64,000 nt of DNA from Verrucomicrobiota bacterium. GTDB lineage: Bacteria > Verrucomicrobiota > Verrucomicrobiia > Verrucomicrobiales > Akkermansiaceae. Below the pieces are notes generated by a model, which ran no database searches, was not told the DNA's origin, and was given only the letters and a program-made list of their open reading frames with translations. The DNA lies in contig JAGWXY010000001.1 in the NCBI GenBank assembly GCA_018969605.1, positions 1-64,000 of the forward strand, in the 5' to 3' direction. Position numbers and translations under genes: made by a program. Shown in pieces: positions 48,933-60,800 of the stretch; the stretch's first letter is position 1, and each line of letters starts with the position of its first letter.

Positions 48933-49964
48933 TCATGGCGGCTGATGTTTGACGGTCGAGCCATCGATCCAACTGCAGCCGATCATGGTGGCGCGCGGGT
49001 ATTTCGGCACGCCGGCTTCATGGTGGTGGATCATCGAGATGAGCATGTCGATCGCCGCCTCTCCGACGAGGTCGTTGCGTTGATCCATGCCGGCCCATGA
49101 GTCGTGGTCCGGTCGCCATTCGTACTGGATGAGGCCTATGTCCTGCGGGACGCGCAGTCCGAGTTCGTGCAGCCAGCGCTTCACTTCATGGTAGAGCGTG
49201 AAGATCACATCGGGTTGGTTTTTCGCGAGCCATTGGTGGAAGAGCGCGCGGTCCTCGCGTGCGGCGGCGACCTCATAGAAGGGTTGGGTGCGGTTTTTGT
49301 GGGGGAGGAAACGGCTTTGACCTGTAAGAAAGCCGGCGCTAAAGCGGCCTTCGATCAGTTTGTCGATGACGCCATCGAGTACGAGTGCGGGTCGACGGTA
49401 GCCAAGAGCGATGGCTTTTTCGAAGGCTTCGAGCGCGACCGCGTGTTGATCACTGCAGGTGTAGGAGAGTGCCGGATCACGGGTGCGCACGCCGGTGACC
49501 ACGGCGGGAAATTCTTCCCACAGCGGGGCCAAACGTGTGGGCAGTCGGTTGCACTTCAACAGGCCGACGATGACAATGCCGCGGATGTTGCGCGCGCGGA
49601 AGATCGAAGCGAAGCGTGTGGCCGACATGTCCGGATCGTGCATCCAGAATTCATCGAGGCGGTAGCCGAGTTGGCGGGCCCGGCGTTGGCAGCCGAGCAC
49701 ATAGGATGGCACGGTCGGGTGGCGGGTGGTGGCGTCCTTGTGTTCGTGGGCGTTGATGATTGCCAAAGTGGATTGGTACCCTTGGCTGCGGTTTTGGCGC
49801 AGTTCGGCCATGAGGTGGGCGACGGTAGGGTTGGGTCGGTAGCCCAGCGACTTGGCGGCCTTTTCGATCCGGCGGCGCGTTGCTGCCGAAACCTTCGGAC
49901 TCCCGCGCAGGGCAAGGCTCACGGTGTTTTTGGAAACGCCCGCCGCCTTGGCGATATCGGTCAT
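48933..49964 (-). CDS. LacI family transcriptional regulator, divergent from xylA
   Basis: MTDIAKAAGVSKNTVSLALRGSPKVSAATRRRIEKAAKSLGYRPNPTVAHLM; clear paralogue of 8549-9571. Confidence 0.92.
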   Translation of the reverse strand: MTDIAKAAGVSKNTVSLALRGSPKVSAATRRRIEKAAKSLGYRPNPTVAHLMAELRQNRSQGYQSTLAIINAHEHKDATTRHPTVPSYVLGCQRRARQLGYRLDEFWMHDPDMSATRFASIFRARNIRGIVIVGLLKCNRLPTRLAPLWEEFPAVVTGVRTRDPALSYTCSDQHAVALEAFEKAIALGYRRPALVLDGVIDKLIEGRFSAGFLTGQSRFLPHKNRTQPFYEVAAAREDRALFHQWLAKNQPDVIFTLYHEVKRWLHELGLRVPQDIGLIQYEWRPDHDSWAGMDQRNDLVGEAAIDMLISMIHHHEAGVPKYPRATMIGCSWIDGSTVKHQPP

Positions 49965-50104
49965 GTTGGGACTTGGCACAAAACGGGCATGACACGGCAA
50001 TGATGCGATGAAAAGTATTTAATATGACTGTCCTACAAAACCATCGTTGCCGTCAGTGACGCGTGTTTTCTAGTGTTTGGTTTATCACTCCAACCATTCA
50101 TTAT

Positions 50105-51418
50105 ATGAAATCCGCATTCCCAGGCATCAAGCGCATCGCGTACGAAGGACCGGCCTCGAAGAATCCGCTGGCCTTCAAGCACTACAATCCGGAAGAGATC
50201 GTCGAAGGTCGCACGATGCGCGAGCATCTGCGTTTTGCCGTCGTGTATTGGCATACGTTTCGCGGTACCGGGAGCGATCCTTTTGGCGCGGCGACGATGC
50301 AGCGTCCGTGGGATGATGGCACAGAGAGTCTTAAGAATGCCAAGAAGCGCGTGCGCGTGGCGTTTGAGTTCATCGAAAAACTTGGTGCGCCTTATTACTG
50401 CTGGCACGATCGCGACATTTCGCCCGAAGGTCGCAACCTTGCCGAATCGAACCGCAACCTCGATGCCATCGCCAAGGTGCTCAAGGAAGAACAACAGCGC
50501 ACCGGCATCAAGCTGCTGTGGGGAACAGCCAACTTGTTTTCGCATCCGCGCTACGCGCATGGAGCTGCGACTTCCTGCAACGCCGAGGTGTTTGCCCATG
50601 CCTGCGCGCAGACGAAGAAGGCGTTGGAGGTGACGCACAAACTTGGTGGCGAGGGCTACACCTTTTGGGGCGGCCGCGAAGGTTACCAGACCTTGCTCAA
50701 CACCGACATGAAGCGCGAACAGGAGCATCTCGCGGCGTTTCTGCGCATGGCCGTGGAGTACAAAAAGAAGATCGGCTTCAGGGGTCAATTCTACATCGAG
50801 CCCAAGCCCAAGGAGCCTACCAAGCATCAGTATGATTCCGACTCTGCCGCCTGTCTCAATTTCCTGCGCGAGCACGGCTTGTTGCCGCACTTCAAGCTCA
50901 ACATCGAGACCAACCACGCCACGCTCGCCGGTCACACGATGCAGCATGAGCTCGAAGTCGCCGGTGCCGCTGGTGCGCTGGGATCGATCGACGCCAACAC
51001 CGGCGATGAACTCCTCGGCTGGGACACCGACCAATTTCCGACCAACATCTACCTCACTACCTACACCATGCTCAGCGTGCTCAAATACGGCGGATTCAAA
51101 AGCGGCGGTGTCAACTTCGACGCCAAGGTGCGCCGCGAAAGTTTTGAGCCGATCGATCTTTTCTACGCACACATCGGCGGCATGGATGCGTTTGCCCGCG
51201 GGCTCAAGATCGCAGCGGCCATCCGCAAGGACGGCAGGCTCGATGCCTTCGTGAAGGATCGCTACGCGTCATGGGACAAAGGCATCGGTGCCAAGGTCGA
51301 GTCTGGCAAGGCAAGTTTCAAATCGCTCGAAGAATACGCCCTCAAAAAAGGCAACCCACCCAAGAACCACAGCGGCCGCCAAGAGTTCCTCGAGAATTTG
51401 ATCAACGAATTCATCTGA
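50105..51418 (+). CDS. xylA: Xylose isomerase
   Basis: [84 protein letters not shown]. Confidence 0.97.
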   Translation: MKSAFPGIKRIAYEGPASKNPLAFKHYNPEEIVEGRTMREHLRFAVVYWHTFRGTGSDPFGAATMQRPWDDGTESLKNAKKRVRVAFEFIEKLGAPYYCWHDRDISPEGRNLAESNRNLDAIAKVLKEEQQRTGIKLLWGTANLFSHPRYAHGAATSCNAEVFAHACAQTKKALEVTHKLGGEGYTFWGGREGYQTLLNTDMKREQEHLAAFLRMAVEYKKKIGFRGQFYIEPKPKEPTKHQYDSDSAACLNFLREHGLLPHFKLNIETNHATLAGHTMQHELEVAGAAGALGSIDANTGDELLGWDTDQFPTNIYLTTYTMLSVLKYGGFKSGGVNFDAKVRRESFEPIDLFYAHIGGMDAFARGLKIAAAIRKDGRLDAFVKDRYASWDKGIGAKVESGKASFKSLEEYALKKGNPPKNHSGRQEFLENLINEFI

Positions 51419-51703
51419 TGGGATGAACCTGAATTTGGAGGTTGAAATGCAAACAAAGAGGATTTGACCGCAGATTTCAGGCATCTAGTCATTCAAGTTT
51501 TTTCTTCATGCGGTGCTATTTTCTGCATGTAAAAGGATGCCTTTTTTGGAGGAGCTGAACACAATTCGCCAGCTTTGACAGGAGCTGCAATTGTTCCCTC
51601 ATGAAGCAAGTTGCTGATTTCAAAGTCTGAAAAAATCAGCAGATCAGTTCAATCGATGGTGATGCTTGGAATAAACATTCCACAGCATGCGCGAAAAAAC
51701 TCA

Positions 51704-52783
51704 TTACTTCGCCTCCGACAGCAGGGCCTCGGCGGTGATTTCGGCGAATGATCCTGGTGCGCCAAAGTAGTGGATTTTGCGTTCGCCATCGAGGATGAGG
51801 ACCTGAGGCAGGATGTTGATCCGGTATTCGCGAGCGAGTTTCATTTCCGGGTCGGAGAAATTTTTCCAGTTGGTGACTTGGTCGGCTTCGAGTGTGCGGA
51901 GCTTGGCGAGCGGATCGTGGTTCACACCGATGACGGTGAAGGGACGGTCTTTGAATTTGCGCAGCGTGTTGTTGGTGATTTCGAGAACGCGATCGGATTC
52001 GGGTACTTCGGTGCTCCAGAAAATAAGCATCGTGACTTTGCCTTTGGTGGAATCGAGCGTGAGGGGTCGGCCTGCGGCGTCGGTGCCGACGAGGTTGGGT
52101 GCGATGCGGCCTTTGGTGAGGTTGCGTATGACGTAGAGTTCGTCCTCAGCGATTTGGGCGACGGTGGTTTTGCCGATTTGTACATCCGAGCTTTGGATGA
52201 TGGCTTTGCGCAGGTAGGTGAGGCGTTTGCGCATCGGTTCGGTATCATCACCTAGGGATTTGATCACGAGTGCGGCGTAGAGTGCGGCGACCCCTTGGAT
52301 TTTCGGATCGGGGTTAATTGTTTGGATTTTTTCGAGGATCGAGAGGGTGCCCGGGTCTTGGTTGTAAGCGAGGGCTATGCACATCGGTGTGAGGTTCGGG
52401 CTTTGCATGTGGTAAGTGGCGACGGCCTTGCGAATGGCGTCGCATTCCTGTGAAAAGGCGGGGGACACTGAGCCATCGGCCTTGGTGATGGTGAGTGGAC
52501 GGGTAAGTTTGAGGAGCCATGCGGCTGGCTCGAGTGTCCAGTCTTCGCTGAGCGAGGGGCTGATCACTTGCCACATTTGCCGTGCGTAGCGGTGTGGGTC
52601 GGGCCGTGAGGCGATCGCGGCGGACTTGGCCTCGGGCGAGGTGGCGGCACGGTTGACGAGCGTCCAACTTTCTGCAGCCGATTCCCATGATTTCTTGATG
52701 CGATCGGCATCGGCTGGCGAGGCGGTGGATTCTGCGATGAGCAGCAGGGAAACGACGGCGACCAGGCGGCTTAGGAGGTTCAT
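51704..52783 (-). CDS. TlpA/redoxin-like exported protein lacking CXXC
   Basis: Signal peptide; C-terminal thioredoxin-like KGKVTMLIFWSTEVPESDRVLEITNNTLRKFKDRPFTVIGVNHDPLAKLR...YRINILPQVLILDGERKIHY. Confidence 0.75.
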   Translation of the reverse strand: MNLLSRLVAVVSLLLIAESTASPADADRIKKSWESAAESWTLVNRAATSPEAKSAAIASRPDPHRYARQMWQVISPSLSEDWTLEPAAWLLKLTRPLTITKADGSVSPAFSQECDAIRKAVATYHMQSPNLTPMCIALAYNQDPGTLSILEKIQTINPDPKIQGVAALYAALVIKSLGDDTEPMRKRLTYLRKAIIQSSDVQIGKTTVAQIAEDELYVIRNLTKGRIAPNLVGTDAAGRPLTLDSTKGKVTMLIFWSTEVPESDRVLEITNNTLRKFKDRPFTVIGVNHDPLAKLRTLEADQVTNWKNFSDPEMKLAREYRINILPQVLILDGERKIHYFGAPGSFAEITAEALLSEAK

Positions 52784-53074
52784 GGATGGAAGTTAAATGT
52801 TTTTGACGGATGGATGGAATTCGAAAAATGTGGCCAGTGATCTGGACCAAGGTGCTTGTGCGGGATTGATCCAACTCCGTCATTGAAAGCTGGCGAACCC
52901 ATGAGTCCCGCGCGTATTTGGTCTGAAACCGAATGACCGGCCACGTATCACGCAGACTCCAGAGTTTTTCTGAGCATGGTATGCAATCCGAAGCGAGCCT
53001 CGTCCATCACTCACACTTTTGTTTTGCGGCCTTGTGGCAGAGCCAAAGCTCGCAAAGACCGGCGGGTTGGGTAT

Positions 53075-53905
53075 TCAGCGGTGCGCCTGCCGAAAGGCGG
53101 TTGGGGTTTTTCCTCCGCCGAATTTTTCGAATGCTGCATAAAATGGTGCGACCGAGCCGAACCCGCTTTCGAGCGCGATATCGGTGATTTTTTGGTTGGT
53201 GGTGATCAGCATGCGCTGGGCATGGCTGACACGCAGACGGACGACATATTCCCAAACTGACATCGCCGAGTGCGCTTGAAAGAGCCTCATCATGTAGCGG
53301 TGGTTTAGGCCGACGGCTTCGGCGATTTCCCTGATGGTGACATGTTCAAGATAGTGCGTGTTGATGTGATGGGTGATGGCTTCCATTCTTGCTTCACCGG
53401 TGGCGCATCTGCCTGGCGCTCGGGGGCGCGGCCTGCGCGGCATTTCGAGAGCGAGGCGATGCAGGCGGGCTTGGATTTCCAATAGCAGGACTTTCCGGCG
53501 AGCGGCATTTCCACTTTCGAAATCCGCTACCCAGCGTCGTAGTCCCGCAGATTCCTCCGCTGCGCATGTCCCCAACAGGAAATCGCCGGAAAGCAATCGT
53601 TGCGTGAAAGGTTTGGGTATATCCCATTGCAGAATCCACGGCAAGGGAAGGGTAATCCAGATTCCCTTGCAGCCACTTGCAGGCGAAAGAAGTTGATGGG
53701 GAATGCCACCCCAGAAAAGCGCGAGTTTGCCGGTGGGTACCTCGACGATGCGACCGGCGTAAAGATAGCGCAGAGGGCCACCGTGCATCGGGATATTGAC
53801 CTCCACATCGGCATGAGTGTGGGCTCGTTGCATGACGGAAAGGTTGCGCATCCACCAGACGCGCCATCCTATCGATGTTTGGTGATTCGTTTGGATTGCT
53901 GACAT
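53075..53905 (-). CDS. AraC family transcriptional regulator
   Basis: C-terminal HTH: HINTHYLEHVTIREIAEAVGLNHRYMMRLFQAHSAMSVWEYVVRLRVSHAQRMLITTNQKITDIALESGFGSVAPFYAAFEKFGG. Confidence 0.92.
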   Translation of the reverse strand: MSAIQTNHQTSIGWRVWWMRNLSVMQRAHTHADVEVNIPMHGGPLRYLYAGRIVEVPTGKLALFWGGIPHQLLSPASGCKGIWITLPLPWILQWDIPKPFTQRLLSGDFLLGTCAAEESAGLRRWVADFESGNAARRKVLLLEIQARLHRLALEMPRRPRPRAPGRCATGEARMEAITHHINTHYLEHVTIREIAEAVGLNHRYMMRLFQAHSAMSVWEYVVRLRVSHAQRMLITTNQKITDIALESGFGSVAPFYAAFEKFGGGKTPTAFRQAHR

Positions 53906-53968
53906 CGAAAGTTACTATTCAAGAGAAACTCTGGCTAATGCAAGATGCAACATATTTGATCGAGAGAC

Positions 53969-55357
53969 ATGATCTTACCGATGAGTTCATCAAACAAAGC
54001 CACCTCCGCTGCTCCCGTTCTCACCATTGTTGGGGCAGGTTCACTCAACTGGGGCCGCCACATCGTGGTGGACATGATGCTCAATACCGATCTTGCGGGC
54101 GCGGAGATCCGGCTCGTCGACCTGAACGAGCATCGCCTCGCCATGGTGCTCGAGTGGTGTGAATTCGCGCGGCGCCGACTCGGCTGCGAACACAAAATTT
54201 CGGCCCACTCGGATTTGAGGGAAGGTTTGCGCGGCGCCACGGCCTGCCTTACCGCGATCGCGGTGGGAGGCGACCGCCTCTGGCGCTATGACTCGACGCA
54301 TCCCCAACTCGACGGCATCTTTCAAGCGGTCGGCGACACCACCGGCCCCGGCGGTGCGGTGCGCGCCTTGCGTCATGCCCCGGTGATGCGCGGCATTGCG
54401 CATACACTTGCGGAAGTTGGTGCGCCGAATGCACTGTTGCTTCAACTCACCAATCCCCTCAACGCCCTGACTGCGTGCGTTGACCACATTCCCGGCATCC
54501 GGGTTTATGGATTCTGTCATGGCTACCATGATACGGAGCATTTGATTGCTCGGGCGCTCGGCCTCATTCCGCTTCATGCACCTCACAACTCCGAATGGCG
54601 CAAAAACATACCGACAATCCGTGTCGAGCTTGCTGGAAACAATCACTTTGTTTTCATCGACAAGTTGCAGATCGGTGATCGCACCTACATGCAAAAGGAC
54701 ATCCATGAACTCACGCCGCAGATCTTCGATGGTCCTTTCCGCGAGGCCGTGTGGTCGCGCTACGGTGTTTATGTCGGCAACAACGCGCGTCACCCGATCG
54801 AGTTTTTGCCTGGGTTTAATGATCGCATGAACGACTTCGGCAGGCGCTGGGGAGTCTCGCCGATTGCGGGCGAGATCGATCCGCTTCATGGCGAAAGACA
54901 TGATGACAGCGAGGTGTTGCTCCAAGCGGCACTGGACGAGGCCCGCAGGGATTTCAAATCCACCGAGTCCTGGAATCTTCGCCACAGCCACGAACCGATT
55001 GCGGAGATTCTCGGGGCCTTCCACACCGGCAAGAGATTTGATGTTCACCTCAACCTCCGCAACCAGGGTGCGATCCAAGGTGTTGCTGACGATCAGCATC
55101 TGGAGATGTATTGCCGCATCGAGAACGCTGAGGTCATCCGCCCCTCCGTTCGCTTTCCCGATGCTATCACCGCCGAGATTGCCCGCGTCGGCCAAAGCCA
55201 GCTCCTGCTCGCTCGCTGCTGTGATCGCTATGACGAGGAACTCTTGTTCGAATCGATGAAGCTCGATGCCCTCATGCCAAAGGACGAAACGGTGATCCGC
55301 CGCCTGATGCGCGAGATGGTCGATTTCCAGCGGGATCTGATCTTGCCGGGAAACTGA
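53969..55357 (+). CDS. Glycoside hydrolase family 4 (alpha-galactosidase/glucuronidase type)
   Basis: VLTIVGAGSLNWGRHIVVDMMLNTDLAGAEIRLVDLNEHRL, LQLTNPLNALTACVDHIPGIRVYGFCHGYH, VELAGNNHFVFI. Confidence 0.9.
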   Translation: MILPMSSSNKATSAAPVLTIVGAGSLNWGRHIVVDMMLNTDLAGAEIRLVDLNEHRLAMVLEWCEFARRRLGCEHKISAHSDLREGLRGATACLTAIAVGGDRLWRYDSTHPQLDGIFQAVGDTTGPGGAVRALRHAPVMRGIAHTLAEVGAPNALLLQLTNPLNALTACVDHIPGIRVYGFCHGYHDTEHLIARALGLIPLHAPHNSEWRKNIPTIRVELAGNNHFVFIDKLQIGDRTYMQKDIHELTPQIFDGPFREAVWSRYGVYVGNNARHPIEFLPGFNDRMNDFGRRWGVSPIAGEIDPLHGERHDDSEVLLQAALDEARRDFKSTESWNLRHSHEPIAEILGAFHTGKRFDVHLNLRNQGAIQGVADDQHLEMYCRIENAEVIRPSVRFPDAITAEIARVGQSQLLLARCCDRYDEELLFESMKLDALMPKDETVIRRLMREMVDFQRDLILPGN

Positions 55358-55512
55358 TGCCCAATCCGATCCGCTCATGTAACTTTCCCTCTTGTGGTGG
55401 CAGCAATATCTTAGAGCGGTTTGCGCATAGTCGTAGCCGATGGAGCCAGAACGCGGCCATGGCAGGGGACGATGGATGGGCCGAGCGGCCAAGCGGCGGC
55501 TGTCAGCAGAAC

Positions 55513-56045
55513 GGCGACTGAATCATCAACCGCAAGGCCTTTCCCGATGGTATTGCCGCCACCTGCCAAGCGATCCGCGAGCATGGGCTCATCCCCGGCA
55601 TCTGGTTTGAGTTCGAGGTCTGCAATCCGGGGTCAAAAGCTTTTGATCTCAGCGATCACCATCTCCATCGCGATGGCTGCGTCCTGCAGGTCGGCAGCCG
55701 CCGCTTCTGGGATTTCCGAGATCTCTTCACCTTCGATTATCTTGGCAAAAAAGTGATTCACCTCCTGCGCGACAACGGCTTCGGCTACCTCAAGGTTGAT
55801 TATAACGCCATCATCGGCTTCGGCGACGATGGCGCGGAGTCGGCTGGCGAAGGCCTGCGCCAGTATCTGAAGGGCATGCAGAAATTCTTCCGCAAACTGC
55901 GCAAGGAACTTCCCGATCTCGTCATCGAAAATTGCTCGTCCGGCGGTCGCCGTCTCGAGCCCTCGATGATCGGCCTCTGCGCGATGGGATCATTCTCCGA
56001 CGCGCACGAGACGCGCGAGATCCCGATCATCCGCGATGGTCATCA
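55513..56045 (+). pseudogene. Truncated GH36 alpha-galactosidase fragment
   Basis: Frame reads NRKAFPDGIAATCQAIREHGLIPGIWFEFEVCNPGSKAFDLSDHHLHRDG...NGFGYLKVDYNAIIGFGDDG...LPDLVIENCSSGGRRLEPSMIGLCAMGSFSDAHETREIPII; no N-terminal region, ends into panD. Confidence 0.8.
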
Positions 56046-56072
56046 GCCTCCGCTGCTGATGGGGGTGTTGGA

Positions 56073-56420
56073 TCATCGGCTCACACGGATGATGTTGTTT
56101 TTCTCATCCAAAAGCAGGTTGATCGCAGTGACGGGACTTTCGGAGAGTGCGAAGGCCATGATGGCCACTCGCTCGCCTGTTTTGATGAGGTGAGCGGCAC
56201 CGCCATTGATCATGATGTGGCCGGTTCCGGGCTTCCCTGCCAACACATAGGTCTCGAGCCGGGCCCCTGTGGTGATGGAGGCGACCAACACTTTTTCGCC
56301 AGCCCAAAGGTCAGCGGCTTTCATCAGATCGGTCGGGATCTCGATGCTGCCTTCATATTCGACATCGGAGCCTGTGATCATGGCCCGATGCAATTTGGAC
56401 TTGAGGACCTCGCGGAACAT
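56073..56420 (-). CDS. panD: Aspartate 1-decarboxylase
   Basis: MFREVLKSKLHRAMITGSDVEYEGSIEIPTDLMKAADLWAGEKVLVASITTGARLETYVLAGKPGTGHIMINGGAAHLIKTGERVAIMAF, with Gly-Ser self-processing site. Confidence 0.93.
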   Translation of the reverse strand: MFREVLKSKLHRAMITGSDVEYEGSIEIPTDLMKAADLWAGEKVLVASITTGARLETYVLAGKPGTGHIMINGGAAHLIKTGERVAIMAFALSESPVTAINLLLDEKNNIIRVSR

Positions 56421-56710
56421 GGCGGAAGCAACAATTCCAATGCGCCCGCGTCAAGTGGCAAGCGTTGCTGAGGTTGGCGACCTGGTGTTTTTTTCGCCTC
56501 GATGCACTCAAAATGAATGCTTTGGGGTGACCAACCGCGATGGCGTCATGAAATCCGTGGATCAAATCTCGCGTGTCCGATCGCATTGGAAGCGGGAAGG
56601 TGGTTAAGAGGCATGCTGGGTAAAATTACGGCTAAAATGGAAATTTTGTCCTAGCCCCAGGGCATGGGATGGTTAGATTTCGGCGTGGTCTGGCAGGCAC
56701 ATGACAGGCC

Positions 56711-57493
56711 GTGAACCGACTCTTCACCCGAAATTTTCCAATGAACCTGACACTTAAAGTTTGGCGGCAGTCCGGGCCCGAAGCCCAGGGTAGGATTGAG
56801 ACATACGATGCGCCGGGCATTCCCGCCGAGGCCTCGTTTCTTGAAATGCTCGACATTGTCAACGAGGGCTTGATTAAAAAAAATCAGGAGCCGATTCACT
56901 TTGACCACGATTGCCGCGAAGGCATCTGCGGATCATGTTCGCTCACGATCAATGGCATCCCGCACGGCAAGGAACGCGGCGTGACGACCTGCCAACTGCA
57001 CATGCGAAAATTTTCCGATGGCGACACCATCTGGATCGAGCCGTTTCGTGCCAATCCGTTTCCGGTTGTTCGCGACCTGATGGTCGACCGCAGTGCCTTT
57101 GATCGCATCATTGGCGCTGGTGGGTATGTGGATGTGCGCACCGGTTCGGCGGTTGATGCGAATGCGACATTGATTCCCAAGCCTGATGCGGATGCCGCCT
57201 TCGATGCGGCTGCCTGCATTGGCTGCGGTGCCTGCGTGGCATCGTGCAAGAATGCCTCGGCAATGCTGTTTGTCGGTGCCAAGGTCTCGCATCTCGGCCA
57301 TCTTCCGCAGGGTCAGCCCGAGCGCGACAAGCGCGTGCTCGCGATGGTGCGTCAAATGGACTCCGAGGGATTCGGCAACTGCACCAACCAATACGAGTGC
57401 GAAGCCGCCTGCCCAAAGGAAATCAGCGTTGAACACATCGCCCGACTCAACCGCGACTTTGCCTCCGCCGTTGCGCGTGAGCAGTTGGCTTGA
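56711..57493 (+). CDS. sdhB: Succinate dehydrogenase/fumarate reductase iron-sulfur subunit
   Basis: [73 protein letters not shown]. Start 56741 also possible. Confidence 0.92.
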   Translation: MNRLFTRNFPMNLTLKVWRQSGPEAQGRIETYDAPGIPAEASFLEMLDIVNEGLIKKNQEPIHFDHDCREGICGSCSLTINGIPHGKERGVTTCQLHMRKFSDGDTIWIEPFRANPFPVVRDLMVDRSAFDRIIGAGGYVDVRTGSAVDANATLIPKPDADAAFDAAACIGCGACVASCKNASAMLFVGAKVSHLGHLPQGQPERDKRVLAMVRQMDSEGFGNCTNQYECEAACPKEISVEHIARLNRDFASAVAREQLA

Positions 57494-57822
57494 TGCATAT
57501 CGTGGGGGAGTGATATCTCCTGTCCTAGGGCTTTGATGCGTTCGGCATTTAGGGCGGTCTTTATTCCCGATTCCGAAGAAGGAACCACGAAAGTCACGAA
57601 ACAAAACGAAATAAGAAGTCCGTGGGGGGCATGACTTGTTCAAAATGGTGAAACGATCATGGCATGTATTCCATGCTTGTCGTGAAACTTCATGCGTTTC
57701 GTTGTTTCAGCTTCTGTTTTCGAATTTATGGCAATCGGGGGTGAAGCACGGATCCCTCGAACCGTGGCTTCACCCCCTTATCCCTCTCCTGTCTGGAGAT
57801 CTTTATGTCGTCGGCTTGTCTC

Positions 57823-60800
57823 TTAAGCGTCGAGCCTCAGAGCGGCTTTTTGAGCGGCCGTTTTCGCTTCGCCGGATGACTTGTTGCCGTCCTCGCTGGT
57901 GAGGCGCATGCCGACCGGTTTGGAAACTCCGAATTCCTCCATCGTCACGCCGTACATCACATCGGCGCGTGCCATCGTGCGTTTAGAGTGGGTGACGATG
58001 ATGAATTGCGAACGATCGATGAAGCGGTCGAGCACCTTCACGAAGCGATTGATGTTCGATTCGTCGAGCGGGGCATCGAGCTCGTCGAGAACGCAGAAGG
58101 GGCTGGGCTTGATCATGTAGATCGAGAACAACAGCGCGACGGCGGTCATCGAGCGTTCGCCACCGGAGAGCAGCGTGATCGACTGAAGTTTTTTGCCGGG
58201 GGGTTTTGCAATCACCTCGATGCCGGACTCGAGCGGGTCGGATTCGTCGAGCAGCGTGAGGTCGGCCTGGCCTTTTTCGCCAAAGAGTTCCTTGAACATC
58301 GTTTGGAAGTTGATGCGGACTTGCGCGAAAGTTTCGGCAAAGAGGCGTTGGGTCTCGGTGTTGATGCGTTCGATGACCTCGAGCAATTCGGTTTTCGACG
58401 AGACAAGATCGTCATGTTGTTTGCGGAGGAAATTGTAGCGTTCTTCGAGTTCCTCGAATTCTTCGATCGCGTCGAGATTGACCGGGCCCATGGCATCGAG
58501 GCGGCGCTTGATGTCGGTGACGATGGATTCGATGAATTCCCAGTCCGGTTCGCCGGTCATTTCGCCGGGGATTTCTGCGTCGTCGGAGCCGGTGGCGTCG
58601 ACCACGATGGTGGGCATGTCGTCCTCGGCTTCTTCGTCGGAGGATTCGGATGAGAACGACTCATCCTCATCGGCGGTGACCACCGTTTGTTTGCCGCCGC
58701 GGGCTTGGAGTGCTTTTTGTGATGCCACGCTGGCGAGGAGCGCGTGGGCATCGGGCTCGAAGGTGCTCAGGTCGATTTGGTAGCGTTCGGCGATCGAGTT
58801 GTTGAGGTTTTCGAGGCGCAGGTCGAGCTTGGTTGCGGCGATTTCCTCGCGGCCTTTTTGTTCGTTGATGCGTGAAAGATCGCGGCGGAGTGCGGCGAGT
58901 TCCGTTTCGGCGCTTTCGATCGATTCGAGAAGTGCGGCGCGTCCGCTTGAGCGCGATTCGATTTCCTTTTCGAGATCTTCGGCTTCGAGTCGGTGGGTTT
59001 CGCATTCCTCGGCGAGTCGGCTGTTTTCGGCGCTGGCGTCGTCGATGCGTTGGGTGAACGATTCGATTTCTGTTTCGCGGCGGATGGACGCTTCGCGGAG
59101 TTCCGAGAGGCGGTTTTCCATGGGCCTTTGTTGTTCCTCGGCGGCCTGTTTCGCGCGGCGTTCGACGGCGAGTTCGGTGCGGAGGTTGTTGAGGTCGTTG
59201 GTGAGTTCGCCTTCGCGTTGGACGAGCGAGTCCGCTTCCGACTGGAGGCGGCGGGCGTCGGTTTCGAGGCCTTCGAGGCGTTCGCGCGACTGGTGAAGTT
59301 CTGCTTCGAGTTGGACGCGGCTTTCGGCGGCGGCGCGTTCGCGATTGTCGAGTTCGCCGCGTTCCCAGCGAACATTTTCGAGTTTGGTGTCGAGGTTTTC
59401 GACTTCGCGGGTGGCGAGGCTGAGTTGGCCTTGAAGGGTGGAAAGTTCGACTTTTTGGCGTTGCAGGCGTTCGCGGGCGACTTCCACTTCCTCGCGGAGT
59501 TGCTCGAGATTTGCTTCCGTGTCGGTCACGCGGCGGCGTGCGGCCTCATCGGCTTGGGCGAGTGTTGTGACTTCGTTTTCGAGTGTGCGGACTTCGTTGC
59601 GAAGCTCGAGCACCGAGGTCGAGCCCTCGGCGGTTGAGCCGCCGCGCAGCGTGCCTTCGCCGCCGAGGATCACACCGGCGAGCGTGACAAAAGTGACACC
59701 CGGGTGGTTTGGTCGCAGGCGCAATGCGGTGGCGAGGTTGGGCACGATGAGCACGCGGTCGAGCAGTCGCTCGATGATGCCCGAGATGCGTTTGTCCGAC
59801 TTTACTCGGTCGAGCGCCCATGCGGTGGCACCTTCTGGCAGGGCTTCCATTTGGGTGCCAGCGGCGTGCGCGACGAAGGTTTCGGGGATGATGGCTGCGA
59901 TGCCGAGTTGCTTGGCGGTGAGGCGTTCGATGAGCGCCTCGGCGACCGCTTGGTCCTGCACAAGCACCGCCTGTAGGTGGTTGCCGAGGGCGGACTCGAT
60001 CGCGCGGGCGCAGTCGTTATCGGCCTCGATGAATGAGGCCAGCACGCCGTGGATGGAGGGTTTGAAATGGTCGGGTTCGTCGAGTCCGTTGAGCACATTG
60101 CGGGTGCCTTTTTCAAAGCCTTCGCCGCTTTCGACGAGTTGGCGCACCGCTTCGAAGCGGGCCGAGCGTTGGGCGAGCGTGCGGTTGGATTCCAAGGCGG
60201 CAGTGCGTGCCGCATCGAGATCGCCGCGGGTGTGTTGGTAGGTGCGTTCGGCGCTTTGGAATGCTTCTTCGAGTTGGGAAATTTGCGCGGCGGAGGTTTC
60301 GACTTCGCTTTGGATGCGTGATTGCTCGGCGCGGCCTTCTTCCATTTCGAGATTGAGGCGTTGTTCCTCATCGGCGAGTTGGCGGGCGCGGTCGCGGTTG
60401 CCTTCGAGTTGGGAGAGGGAGGATTCGATTTTTGCCTGCACGGCGGCGATGAGCGCCTGCGTGCGGTTCGCTTCGGTGCGCGAGGTGCGCAGCGAATTTT
60501 CGAGGCCCTCTCGTTCGGCGCGTGCTCCGCGCGTGCGTTCTTCCATTTCGGCGAGGCGCAATTCCTTTTCGGCGATGTGGCGGTTGAGTTGATCGAGTGA
60601 TTCGTTGGCGGCGATGAAATCGAATTCCTGTTGGGCGAGCTTGTCGCGGGTCGATTGAATGTCCTCGCGGTTCTGGCGGATGCGGGACTCGAGTTCGTGT
60701 TTGCGTTCCTCGTTGAAGGCCATGCGTCCTTCGGCGCTGTTGAGCGCGTTGCGGTGTTCGTTGAGGCGCTGGCGGATTTCGGCGAGTTCGCCTTCGAAGA

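Noticed and set aside
54041-55492. Minus-strand 483-aa ORF antisense to GH4
   Set aside because: GH4 motifs are on the plus strand; antisense is compositional.
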